DNA of 64,000 nucleotides from Zymoseptoria tritici IPO323 (Eukaryota; Ascomycota; Dothideomycetes; Mycosphaerellales; Mycosphaerellaceae): NCBI RefSeq assembly GCF_000219625.1, contig NC_018215.1, positions 1,674,001 to 1,738,000 of the forward strand, read 5' to 3'. Shown piece by piece: positions 55,095 to 64,000 of this stretch (position 1 is its first letter; each line of letters starts with the position of its first letter). The notes under the pieces were generated by a model. It saw only the letters and a program-made list of their open reading frames with translations, ran no database searches and was not told where the DNA came from. The position numbers and the translations under genes were made by a program.

Positions 55095-56594
55095 TCACTT
55101 CCCACTCATCAACCCAAAGAAGCTGCTCTTCTTAGGCTTCACCGCCGGCGGTCTCTGTCCCGGTCCACCACCTCCACTCATGACCACTCCATTCGCCCCA
55201 CTCATGACCAACGCACTCGAACTCGCACTCCCACTCCACGGCGGCCTTGCCTGTCCATACGAGCCCTGCGCCGAAGCCGGTCGTCTCAATCTCGGATCCA
55301 CCACCGGCTGCTGCTGCGGGATCCTCAACTGCGAGCTGTTCGCCTGTCCTTGCGTGCCATAAAGCCGTCGCAGACGTTCTGTCTCCCGTTCTACTTCCGC
55401 GGCCTTCTTCCTCGCTTGCTTCGCTTCTTCCTCCACGACTTTCAACAAGCGTTTCCGCTCGGCTTCGTCGGCTTTTTCGCGTTCCTTTTTTCGTCGAGCG
55501 GCGGCTTTGGCTTCTGAGTCGGCAAGAGCTTTAAGGCGGGCGGTTTCGGCGTCGAGTTCCCATTGAGAGCGGGCGTCGGGCATGGGCGGTGGGGGAGGAT
55601 GTGAAGCATTCGCTACAGGGCGTGGAGGCTGTCGAGGCGGTTGTTGTGGTTGGGGTGATGTCTGTAGTCGCGGGAGAGAATTTCGGTGCAGGACATTGGG
55701 AGCTGGAGTACGAGGTGGCGGCGGAGCAGCAATTCCAGCCTTCGGCGGGCTGACGACTTTCCTGCCTCCGCCAGACAGCTTCCTTTCCTCTGGCAATTCA
55801 GAAATGTTGAACACCTCCTTCATCTCGCTCTGTCCTTTGATTCCAAAATACAAGTCCTTGATCACCACTGCTCCAAGTAGCAACGCCACCTCCAGACCCT
55901 TCGGATCCTCCATGTCCTCCAACACCCTCCCCAGGTTCGACTCGTAGATCGTCATCTCGCGCATGCTCCTCCACAACGCAATTGCAATGTCCGGGTCGCG
56001 GTGTTTACTCTTCTTGGCCGCGACTGTATCCGTACTCTTGCCCGTCATGAAACACGTCAAATCTTTGCTCAGCTTCCCTTCCCTTCTCCACACAAAGTTG
56101 ACTTTCGGCGTGATGGCCAAACTCGCGGGATCCGACTGTCCTCGATCCAGATTCGAGGCTGAAGGTGTCCGAAAGCTCGTCTGTGGCATGGCAAACTCAT
56201 AACTATCCGACGCTCCCCACTTCCCTTCCTTCACCTCTACCCTCACCTGTTGCTCCGGGTTGTACAGCTGCACGACGAACTCATTCGGCAATAATGGCAC
56301 AGGCGGCGGTGTGATGCCATTATTCCGTCTGATCTCCTCGGCGTTGAGTGTAGGCTGTGACCAGGCTGGACGAACGAGGACTTCTCCAAAGAGCACGCTG
56401 GGGTTGTAGGCGTCGAAGAGCGCAGCGGCGTAGACGTTTCGATGGGCGGGCAGTTGCGAGGTCGGGTCGGAATTTTGGATCACGTAGAAAGGAGAGGGCT
56501 CGCTGCCGTGGTGAGAGAGGTAAATGTCGCGGTGGTGAGGGATCTTTGTGGCGGAGGGCTTGAGAAAGAAGGCGGGAAGGTTTTCGTCGAGCAT
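55095..56594 (-). CDS. Conserved fungal protein with Pro-rich linker and coiled coil
   Basis: One frame of 499 residues starting MLDENLPAFFLKPSATKIPH. The N-terminal half is globular, with beta-type sequence (YAAALFDAYNPSVLFGEVLVRP, FVVQLYNPEQQVRVEVKEGKW, KVNFVWRREGKLSKDLTCFMTG) and is followed by a Pro-rich linker (about residues 290-345, with APPPPRTPAP and HPPPPPMP). A Lys/Glu/Arg/Ala-rich helix of about 90 residues (ETARLKALADSEAKAAARRK...) is predicted to form a coiled coil. The tail is Gly/Ser-rich. I recognise a widespread filamentous-fungal family but cannot name a function; a scaffold or binding role is inference. Confidence 0.75.
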   Translation of the reverse strand: MLDENLPAFFLKPSATKIPHHRDIYLSHHGSEPSPFYVIQNSDPTSQLPAHRNVYAAALFDAYNPSVLFGEVLVRPAWSQPTLNAEEIRRNNGITPPPVPLLPNEFVVQLYNPEQQVRVEVKEGKWGASDSYEFAMPQTSFRTPSASNLDRGQSDPASLAITPKVNFVWRREGKLSKDLTCFMTGKSTDTVAAKKSKHRDPDIAIALWRSMREMTIYESNLGRVLEDMEDPKGLEVALLLGAVVIKDLYFGIKGQSEMKEVFNISELPEERKLSGGGRKVVSPPKAGIAAPPPPRTPAPNVLHRNSLPRLQTSPQPQQPPRQPPRPVANASHPPPPPMPDARSQWELDAETARLKALADSEAKAAARRKKEREKADEAERKRLLKVVEEEAKQARKKAAEVERETERLRRLYGTQGQANSSQLRIPQQQPVVDPRLRRPASAQGSYGQARPPWSGSASSSALVMSGANGVVMSGGGGPGQRPPAVKPKKSSFFGLMSGK

Positions 56595-57131
56595 TGTCGG
56601 TGTTGGCGATGGCTAGTCGAACGATGTCGTCCGTTGTTGGTATCGAGATTCAAGTCATGACTTTCCTCCGGGAGAAAAGGAGAGGTCAGGTGGGAAGAAC
56701 ATGAGTTCGCAGGAGGCCGCCAGCAGGCATGGCAGTGGTACGAATAAAGATGTCTTGTGGTTGGTCGTGTGAGGCTGGCTGCGGCTGCGGCTCGTGGTTG
56801 CGCGTGAAAGTGACGAATGACTTCTATATCGGGACACTTGGCAGGGCTTCCTTTGTTCGATGCCAACCGAAAAAGAACCTCACCTCGACCTCACTTGAAC
56901 GTGCATTATGCTTGTCGGAGGACGTCGTCATACTACCGCGAAACCTTCTACCTGATTGTGGATGCCTGATGCCGGATGCCGAGACCATTCACCCAATTCC
57001 CAGAGACAGAAAGAAACCTCCTCGTCCTCAGGCAACCGAATTCTCCTGCAGCACAGCCTTGTTCCATGCTCATGCCGAAAACATCATGCCATCATAGTCT
57101 GTTCAAAGACGCGTACCTCTGCTCCACTCTT
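56595..57131. promoter_or_regulatory. Promoter region of the coiled-coil protein gene
   Basis: A 537-base region between the start of the preceding minus-strand gene and the stop of the next one. No gene is supported. Confidence 0.4.
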
Positions 57132-59980
57132 TCACTCCACCTCAAACATGCTCTCAGCGTCGGTCCATCCGTAGGCATGCTTGAGACGACGACCAAAAGT
57201 CCTCACCATGGGCCTCGGAATCTTGTTCCCCCTCCTCACCTCCTTGGGTTCATGAAAGCTGATGCTCCTAGTCACGTGGACCTTTCTGAATTCCTCGGCG
57301 CAAGGTTGGAAGTGCCAGACACTACCGTACAGCTTCTCTGGTTTGAGGCCGATGGCGTCCATGGCGGACAGGAAGTCGTCCCAGGCGATTTCGCGGCAAG
57401 GCTGATTGGCGGACATGGTGGTCGGAAGCAGAGAGCAGAAGACGTTGAACGCCTTTTGCTTGATCTTCACTTTCGGTGTGGCGACCTCTTCTGGCTCGAC
57501 AGGTGCAGCATCGTCCGCCACGGTTCTCGGGTGGTGTGCTCCAGCGATGACCCCACGAGTCTTGACCTTCTCCTTCGCAGGCGTTGGCGTGAACTTCGAT
57601 CGAGTAGGACTGTCGTATGCACGATACACATTAACATTGGGGTCAACTTCACCAAGTATCTTGGTAGGCGTCTTGCGGGTGGGTGTTTCCGGCTCTTGCC
57701 ATGGCGGAGTTCTGTAGATGGTTCGAGGCTCGAATGCTCGAATTCGCATGATTTTCTGCAGGTCAAGGCCCACCTCTTCCTTGATCTCGCCTTCGATATG
57801 ACCCCAGAAATCGTCCAGAGACTTCTCAGCTCGTCGCATCTTCTCCACGTTGGCTTTCGTGCGTGCTTTGTCGGCCGGATATTCAAAGTCGCTGTCGGAA
57901 GGATCGCAGAATCTCCTCGTCGTCTGAGGAGAAATCGTTGGAATACCGGTGACCAGCTTGCCGAGGGTGGTGTCAACCTTGTTCATACGCTGACCTTGCC
58001 TCGTCAAGCGCTCGTTCCACTCCATAGCTCCCACAGTGTCGTACCACGGCTGTAGCGACAGGATAGCCTTGATCAGCTCGCACAGTAAAGCGAGGTCGGA
58101 GAAATGCTCGACAATCCATGAGTCCAGGTATTGGGTAGCATCATCATCGTTGTCCAGCATGTACTGCACCTCTTCCACCAGCTTCTGCAAGCGATGCAGA
58201 CCGCACATGTATTCATCGAAGATCGACTGGAACAGATTGTGCACTCGTTGTTGTCCATCCGAGGCTTTGATGCTGGCAATAGCCTAAAGTTGAGAGGTCA
58301 GTGTGTTCAAGACAAAGACGAAGTACTTGGTCGCTTGGGCGCCCTTACCCAGTCTTTCACGCCTTCCTTGTCCAGGAATATGTTAGAAATGTTCCTCAAC
58401 CTTGGCGAATTCGGGATTCCATCTTTCAGGATGCTGGTTTCGATGATCACCAGAGTCTTGACTATGCAGCTCATCGCCGTCCATTTGTGGGCGTCTTCGT
58501 CGGCTAGACGGACTTTGTCCTCATTCGCACGGCCCATCTGTACGTCCATTGGGTCCATGAACTCCAGCTTCCTGTAGATGTCGTCCCAGACCAGCAAAGC
58601 CGTAAATGCATCTTGGACGGCACGCGGCGCGACATCCTTAGCGCAGCTGAAGCAGAAGCAGGCGTCTTTCCCGCGGTCGAACCTGTCACTGTGCTCTCTC
58701 CACTCGCGGACATGGTTGATGAAGTAGCCCGGATCTTCTTTCAGCGAGTAGACATGGTCTTCCGCTGCGGACCGGCGACCGCCCACAAGCATCTTCAGAC
58801 GCTCCAGATTGAGCTTTTGTGGGTTCTTGTATGATGCTTCGAGTGCGTGGGTTGTGACGTTCTCCCATTCAGTCGTACGCGGTACTGGCATATCAGGCTC
58901 GGGTTGATGCGGAGCCAAGAAGAGCATAGCAGGCTGGAAATCGGAGTTCGGTCAGCTATAGTTGATCTGTAGCATTTGGTATGGATTCTCACCTCGACAT
59001 CGTGCAAGATGAGCTTCGCACAGGCAAGAAGGAATCGATAGATGCCATGTTGAATCTCCAGAGTGACGAGACCTACCGAGGGGTTGAAGTGTCAGCTGTA
59101 GCGTGCAACAAGAGTTGTCGAGGAGAACGAAGCACTCAGTCTTACCTTCAGTTGCGGGTCGAATGTGTTTGAACTTCAGCTTCTTGACCAGCCTAAGCTT
59201 GTCTGGATCCACGACCGTGGCGTACTTGGCAGGTGAGCACCGGGACTGAACGACCATGCATAGCTCTTCGATGGGATTGTCTTCGAGAAAGTGCGAGGCG
59301 CAGCAGAAGTCTTGGTCGCCGATGCCAAGCGAAAGTACATCATCGTCGAAGCCAAACCCGACATGAGCGCGATCGAAGTCGGCTGCGCGGTGGATGTCGG
59401 GCAAGGTTCGACCGCGCGAGTTGAGGAACAGAAGTAGCAAGTGTCGCTGCACGAGATCTTCGAGGTTGATGTACGGCCACAAGAACGCCTCCGATCGCAT
59501 GGTGCGCGCACGCGAGATCTGCTTCTTGGACTCACGAAAGTTCGCAAAGTCCGGACGGTGGGTGGTAGAGATATCGGGCCAGGCCTTGAGTAGGACGTCT
59601 CGTCGCTGTTTGACGTTCTTCTTCCTGTACGAGCGGTCAGTATACGCTCGTGTAATTTATACAGCAGGGCGGCTCACATCCATCGCTTCTGCAACGTGCC
59701 TTCGAACCGCTTAATGATGGCGTTGAGCTGTGTCCAGTCACGGAAGATGGCGAAGGAGAATCGCTGTGCTGCTTCTCTGGTCTCCTCGATAGTCAAAGTC
59801 GCAGGAATGGGGAGGTCATGTCCGGCTCTGAATCGACAGCACTTGCAACCGAGTTTGTCTGGTGGAGACGTCAGCTTGAACGGTCGCCAATAGTATCCTC
59901 GATGAAGTCCGTTTGCACTCACGGTCTTCGCCCAGCTCTTCACCTTCGTACTGTATCGAAATGTATGGCCGCGTCGCCAT
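57132..59980 (-). CDS. Large conserved fungal protein of unknown function
   Basis: Six exons (59923-59980, 59678-59858, 59146-59624, 58993-59072, 58349-58933, 57132-58283) give about 844 residues, all phases matching. Early features are CKCCRFRAGHD, then LLKAWPDISTTHRPDF, then FLWPYINLEDLVQRHLLLLFLNSRGR and GLVTLEIQHGIYRFLLACAKLILHD. These blocks define a widespread family in Pezizomycotina that I know only as hypothetical. The C-terminal part is mostly helical with charged segments (RTKANVEKMRRAEKSLDDFW). No membrane segment or signal is seen, so it should be intracellular. The Cys pair near residue 25 could bind metal. Function unknown. Confidence 0.8.
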
Positions 59981-60471
59981 GCTCGCTGCTCTTCACAGTC
60001 ACGATGACTGCGCTGAGTGGTGGGTGTGAGTGAAGTTGTCAATGGAAGTGAGGTGGTGAAGTCGGGATCTGAAGAGGAAGCTGCTGGAGATGAAGCGAAG
60101 CGAACGCGCCAAGGGTCAAGACGGGTGTGTGCATCTGCGACGTGTCGATTTTGATTGATGAGGGGATTAAAAGACGTTGCTCATACCGTGTTCGAGAAGA
60201 TCGGAATCGGGTCCTTCCCCTCTTTCTTTGAAGGTGATGCCATTGAATCACATACCGGGGTCCGCTCTAGAGACAATTTGAGGACCTTTAAGAACTTTGC
60301 GCCAGGAGAATCGCTAAATTGAGAAGAGTGAGCCGCCGCAGCATACCTTGCCGTGTCACAACCACCCGCATCCCAGGTACGCGTTGCCGTGATCTTCCGT
60401 CCTGCCCATAGTGTATCCCTAAACTCGCCGGTATGCCTCGTAAACTCGTTCGCCGTCTGTTGGTCGGTCCC
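59981..60471. promoter_or_regulatory. Promoter region 5' of the large conserved gene
   Basis: A 491-base region between minus-strand genes. No gene is supported. Confidence 0.4.
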
Positions 60472-61785
60472 TCAACGGCGACTTCCGCCTCCTCCACCAC
60501 CGCTCCTCCGACCTCCACCTCCACTTCCGCCATTGTTACTTCTACCTCCACTGCCACCTCCGCTGTTACCGCCACCTCCGCTATTATTACCTCCACTATT
60601 ACCACCTCCACTGTTATTATCTCCACCGCCGCCCAAAAGCCCAGCCAAAGCACCACCACTACCTCCATTGCCCCCTATTTTGTTCTTCAACAAGCTCAAG
60701 ACCATAGGCGCGACAATAGGTGCGAACATAGCATAGTGCTTTTGCCCTTGCTGCACCAAAGGTCCAATATCATACTTGCCCAACTTCATTTCTTTCTTGG
60801 GCTCCTCTTCTCTGCGTCGGTCCCTATCCCGATCCCGATCCCGACTCCCACCCCGTCGGTCGTATCTGTCATCGTAATCATCGTCATAGCGTCTCCGATC
60901 GCGGTCTCCCCGCCGGCGGTCGTCATCGTAATCATCGTCCCTTCGGTAGTCGTCGCGGCGAGGAGGAGGACGCCTGCGGTCGTCCTCCAAACTACGGGGA
61001 CGGCGGCGGCGTGGACGATAGTCGTCTTCTTCTTCATCGGAGTAATCGTCGCGACGTCGCGGTCGCCGTTCTGTATTTCTGCGAGCTGGGATTGGCTCCG
61101 AACCGTACTCTACGTCTGGAGGTGGACGGCCACTGCGTCTGCGAGGCGGTGGACGAGAGTCCTCATCGTCGTAGTAGGGATCTCGGTTTCGGCGACTCGA
61201 GCGTGGTGGTGGTGGTGGTTCCTCATCATCGTAGCCACCGCCTCGACGCCGTCCACCGTCTGAACGTCGTCCTGCGTCTGAAGGAGGATATGGCGGGTTG
61301 TCTCGCGGGTCGTCTCGTTCTCGTTCACGATCTCGTTCTCGATCTCGAGGGTCTCGGTCTCGTCGCCTGGGAGGTGGTCCGCGCGAGGAATAGTCGTCGT
61401 CTGTCGGGCGTCGTTCCATTTTTTCTTTTGGCCCTCGCTTTCTGTGCTCTTCACCCTCTTCACTCTCGTATCCGTCTCTCATTTCTCGGAAGCGACGGTC
61501 TTTTGGGCGATTTTTGCGCTCGAGATCGGGTGCGTTGGATCCCAGATAAGATGCTTCGTCGGGGAATTGTGGAGCTAAGTCTGGTACTCGGCTGCGGGAG
61601 CCTTCGCGGCGTAGAGCAGGCTTCAAAGCTTCGCCCATCGGCGGGGGCGGCAGATCCACCGGCGGCTCTTTCGCGCCATGATTGTCGCTCGAGCCGTTGG
61701 GATAGGGTGGGGGAGGTATGGACTGGTGACTGTCGTTATGTCGCGTGCGCGGCTGGCGGTCGTCGTCGTCGTGGTGATGCGCCAT
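60472..61785 (-). CDS. Low-complexity Arg/Asp-rich protein with Gly-rich tail
   Basis: One frame of 437 residues starting MAHHHDDDDRQPRTRHNDSH. Residues about 100-320 are a run of RD, RE, DDYDD and PPPRR repeats, like disordered RNA-associated or RS-like proteins. A short globular stretch follows (about residues 335-375: KLGKYDIGPLVQQGQKHYAMFAPIVAPMVLSLLKNKIG), with hydrophobic character. The tail is Gly/Ser/Asn-rich (GGGGNSGGGSGG). Proteins with this order occur in many filamentous fungi. The charged repeats and tail predict disorder and possible condensate behaviour; that is inference. Confidence 0.75.
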   Translation of the reverse strand: MAHHHDDDDRQPRTRHNDSHQSIPPPPYPNGSSDNHGAKEPPVDLPPPPMGEALKPALRREGSRSRVPDLAPQFPDEASYLGSNAPDLERKNRPKDRRFREMRDGYESEEGEEHRKRGPKEKMERRPTDDDYSSRGPPPRRRDRDPRDRERDRERERDDPRDNPPYPPSDAGRRSDGGRRRGGGYDDEEPPPPPRSSRRNRDPYYDDEDSRPPPRRRSGRPPPDVEYGSEPIPARRNTERRPRRRDDYSDEEEDDYRPRRRRPRSLEDDRRRPPPRRDDYRRDDDYDDDRRRGDRDRRRYDDDYDDRYDRRGGSRDRDRDRDRRREEEPKKEMKLGKYDIGPLVQQGQKHYAMFAPIVAPMVLSLLKNKIGGNGGSGGALAGLLGGGGDNNSGGGNSGGNNSGGGGNSGGGSGGRSNNGGSGGGGRRSGGGGGGSRR

Positions 61786-62705
61786 GGTGTATGTCAGAGT
61801 GAAGGAATCGGAGGATGGTGAGTCTTATCAGAGGTGAAGCGGAAGTGCGGCGACTGCGGCGAGTCGAAACACGATGAAGTCAGCTTTCAGGCGTGAAACC
61901 CAACGAAAGACAAGACAACCCAGTCGTGGACAAAACGATGTTGGTTCAGACGTGCGAGTAGTAAGGAATATGAATCAGTTCATCATCGTCGTCATCTGCT
62001 AAGAAAAGGTCATCTCAATTGACCAGGTCTGTGCTCGCCAACCTGCTTTTGCGCCTGTCGCTTGATGGCAGATGCCCAAGTCTTAAAAAAGCCGCGAGCA
62101 GCTGGAGGTCACACCCCCAAAGGCTGACCGCCTGCTCAGTCGGTCGTCATCTGCGAGGCATGACTGACGAAAATCCTCCGGAATCGACTCCAGATAGCTG
62201 TCAGAATCAGAGCAGTCTCGCCAACACGAAGTGCCCCCGGATCGACAGACAGCCCGGTAGATCTACCATTGCCGACGTTGAGCGATTCTATGTATTGTGA
62301 ACATGTCCTTGGAGAGGAAGGATGAACATCGCTGGCGTGCTACGGCGCCTCGAAAAGGTGTAGGCACGATTTCTGCGGCTGATCTGGCTGTGAGCTAGTC
62401 TTCAGGCCAATGGCACATATTCATGGAATGAAGGTCGTGCATACAAATGGTCATACCTCCTACTGTGAGCTTTCAAAGGACGACGTTGTTGTAGGACAGG
62501 ACGATCTCAACCCCACACTGTGCTGCACGAGCGAACCCTGGATGTTCCTCGTATTCAACCTTAGCTCCACCATTAGACACCTTAACACCATCATACCTTC
62601 TTGTTGACATACACAACCTTCCGCAATAACGACATTCACATTGGGAACGCCCATGCGACAGTGGGAGACATCATCTCCACAGACTCAGCTCCAGTCTGGC
62701 CCACC
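61786..62705. promoter_or_regulatory. Divergent promoter of the RD-rich and BSD-domain genes
   Basis: A 920-base region between divergent starts. Short frames, including the one that extends the BSD gene upstream to 62601, have no coding hallmarks. Confidence 0.4.
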
Positions 62706-64000
62706 ATGGACGTAGCCTACGATCACATCCAAAAGGACGCCCTTGACCCATCCGAGCAACCCGAAGGCAACACAGAAACACCCCGAGCAAACACAACATC
62801 CAACCTGAACACCGAATTCTCACAGGCCTTCAAAGCCGTCTCATCCTCACCCTGGGGCGCGAAACTGAACGGCTGGTTCAGCCAAGCTGTCGAGCAATCA
62901 TCCACATTCTACCAGGACTTGTCCAAGGAAGTGAGTGAAACATCTACACAAGCAAGCAAAGGACTGTCGCGAGTGGCAGAGGAAGTCGCAAATCGGACAG
63001 CTGCGTTGAAACTTGACAGTACTGCGCCAGGACCGGAAGTCCGAGTACCAGGAGAAGAGGCGGTGCCGGGCGTGACTTTCGTCGAGGCTGAAGGAGAAGG
63101 GAGCTCACAAGAGAGGTCGGAGAACCTGTCTGCGGACATTGTCAAGGAGGCGGGGAGCCTAGTTGCCTCGTTCCGTTCTACTGCGGCGGCGAGACTAAAG
63201 GACCTTCAGAAAGCAGAAGATGCAGCTGATGAGGCATTATTGAAGTTTGGCACGAATATCAGGAGCTTCTTGCGGGATGCGGTCAGTATCACGGCTCCGG
63301 AGGATGGTGATGGCAAGACTGCGCTTGGAACGGATGGAGTAGGGAACGAAGTTCTCTTCGAAACGCAGGAGTCAGGGACAGGAAAGAAAGTGTTCCACAC
63401 TACACGGCTGGATGCGCAATTACACGCAATTCATAGCTCGGCGGGAAGCTTCACGGATGAGCCACAAGGGCAGGAGTGGGAGGAGTGGGAGAAGACATTT
63501 GATGTGGAAGCCAGGACGGCAGAGATTGCGAAAGATCTGGAGAAATTCGAGGAGTTGAGACGGGCAATGGAGAGGTTGGTGCCGGAGAAGGTGGACTATA
63601 AAACGTTCTGGCTGAGGTATTACTTCTTGAGGAGAGCAGTTGAGGAAGACGAGAAGAGGAGGAGAGAAGTGCTGAAAGGTAAAGCTATTCTCGGTTGATG
63701 TACATGAGGATGAGGCTAACGACTCAATAGGCGCAACAGCAGACCCGGAAGAAGAAGTCGCATGGGACGACGATGATGATGAAGAAGACGACAAATCAGC
63801 CACACCGAACAAAATTTCCTCCGTGTCACACAAGGCGTCCGCATCTACCACGACCATCACCGCGCCGACGACGACTGACAACGCGACCCTCAAACCGATC
63901 TCTCCTAGGAGGAGCGACGAGGAGAATCGAAGCGTGGCGGACTCTGAGGCGAGCTATGATCTGGTATCCGGCGCGACGAGTCGGGCTCAGGGTAGTCCCA
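62706..64000 (+). CDS. BSD-domain protein (3' end outside the window)
   Basis: Exon 1 is 62706-63678, followed by a 52-base intron; exon 2 runs from 63731 past the window end. The start at 62706 (MDVAYDHIQKDALDPSEQ) is preferred to an in-frame upstream ATG at 62601. Coiled-coil-like helices fill residues 40-160 (VSETSTQASKGLSRVAEEVANRT). The BSD domain is seen at about residues 260-310, with the hallmark FWLRYYFLRRAVEEDEKRR. Exon 2 begins with an acidic stretch (EEEVAWDDDDDEEDD). BSD proteins of this build occur across fungi and are often linked to transport or transcription, but the role of this family is not settled. Partial at 3'. Confidence 0.85.

Noticed and set aside
57132..59980. Assignment of the large conserved protein to DUF6604
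   Set aside because: The N-terminal sequence does not match what I recall of that domain, so I left it as unknown function.
60433..61263. 276-residue plus-strand frame rich in Thr/Ser/Ile (SIITSTITTSTVIIS)
   Set aside because: It is antisense to the Arg/Asp-rich protein gene, whose low-complexity composition keeps the other strand open. It lacks a start context and family motifs.

Overview
The window is nuclear DNA of a filamentous ascomycete (Pezizomycotina; a dothideomycete is my guess from gene style, not proven). Genes lie on both strands and most are split by 45-80 bp GT-AG introns. Housekeeping proteins are clearly fungal: Leu2, PRPP synthetase, Cdc45, a MOT1-type molybdate transporter and an Fps1-like aquaglyceroporin. 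I saw no tRNA, rRNA or CRISPR.

Layout. 0.4-4.6 kb: a small zinc-finger protein, a molybdate transporter and a conserved protein of unknown role. 4.6-7.7 kb: a gene-poor stretch carrying two copies of a short dispersed repeat. 7.7-32.7 kb: a biosynthetic gene cluster (below). 33.8-41.4 kb: a divergent Rho-like GTPase, PRPP synthetase, leu2, a GNAT acetyltransferase and a secreted glycosidase-like protein. 43.0-46.2 kb: cysteine-rich secreted peptides with 13-nt microexons and a Thr/Val-rich secreted protein. 47.7-64 kb: aquaglyceroporin, cdc45, several conserved fungal proteins of unknown function and a BSD-domain protein cut by the window end.

The main discovery is a complete-looking cluster for a ribosomally made, post-translationally modified peptide (RiPP) of the dikaritin class (ustiloxin/phomopsin/asperipin type). 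Its precursor gene (32050-32713) encodes a signal peptide followed by nine identical 16-residue repeats, each ending in a Lys-Arg processing site and each containing the hexapeptide YVIPVD. Upstream lie the expected tailoring genes: an S41 peptidase, four UstYa-like (DUF3328) oxidases, a tyrosinase, an S28 peptidase-like protein whose catalytic residues look lost, a SAM methyltransferase, an MFS transporter, a full-length ABCC transporter and a Zn2Cys6 regulator. The core resembles the phomopsin scaffold but has Val at position five, so the product is probably a phomopsin-like N-methylated cyclic hexapeptide that I cannot match to a described compound.

How it should work. The regulator switches on the cluster. 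The precursor enters the secretory pathway and is cut at Lys-Arg sites by a Kex2-type protease. The tyrosinase and UstYa-type oxidases crosslink, dehydrogenate or hydroxylate the core. The S41 (and perhaps S28-like) protein trims it, the methyltransferase methylates it, and the MFS and ABC pumps export it. Exon borders were placed by eye from splice signals, reading-frame continuity and family motifs.
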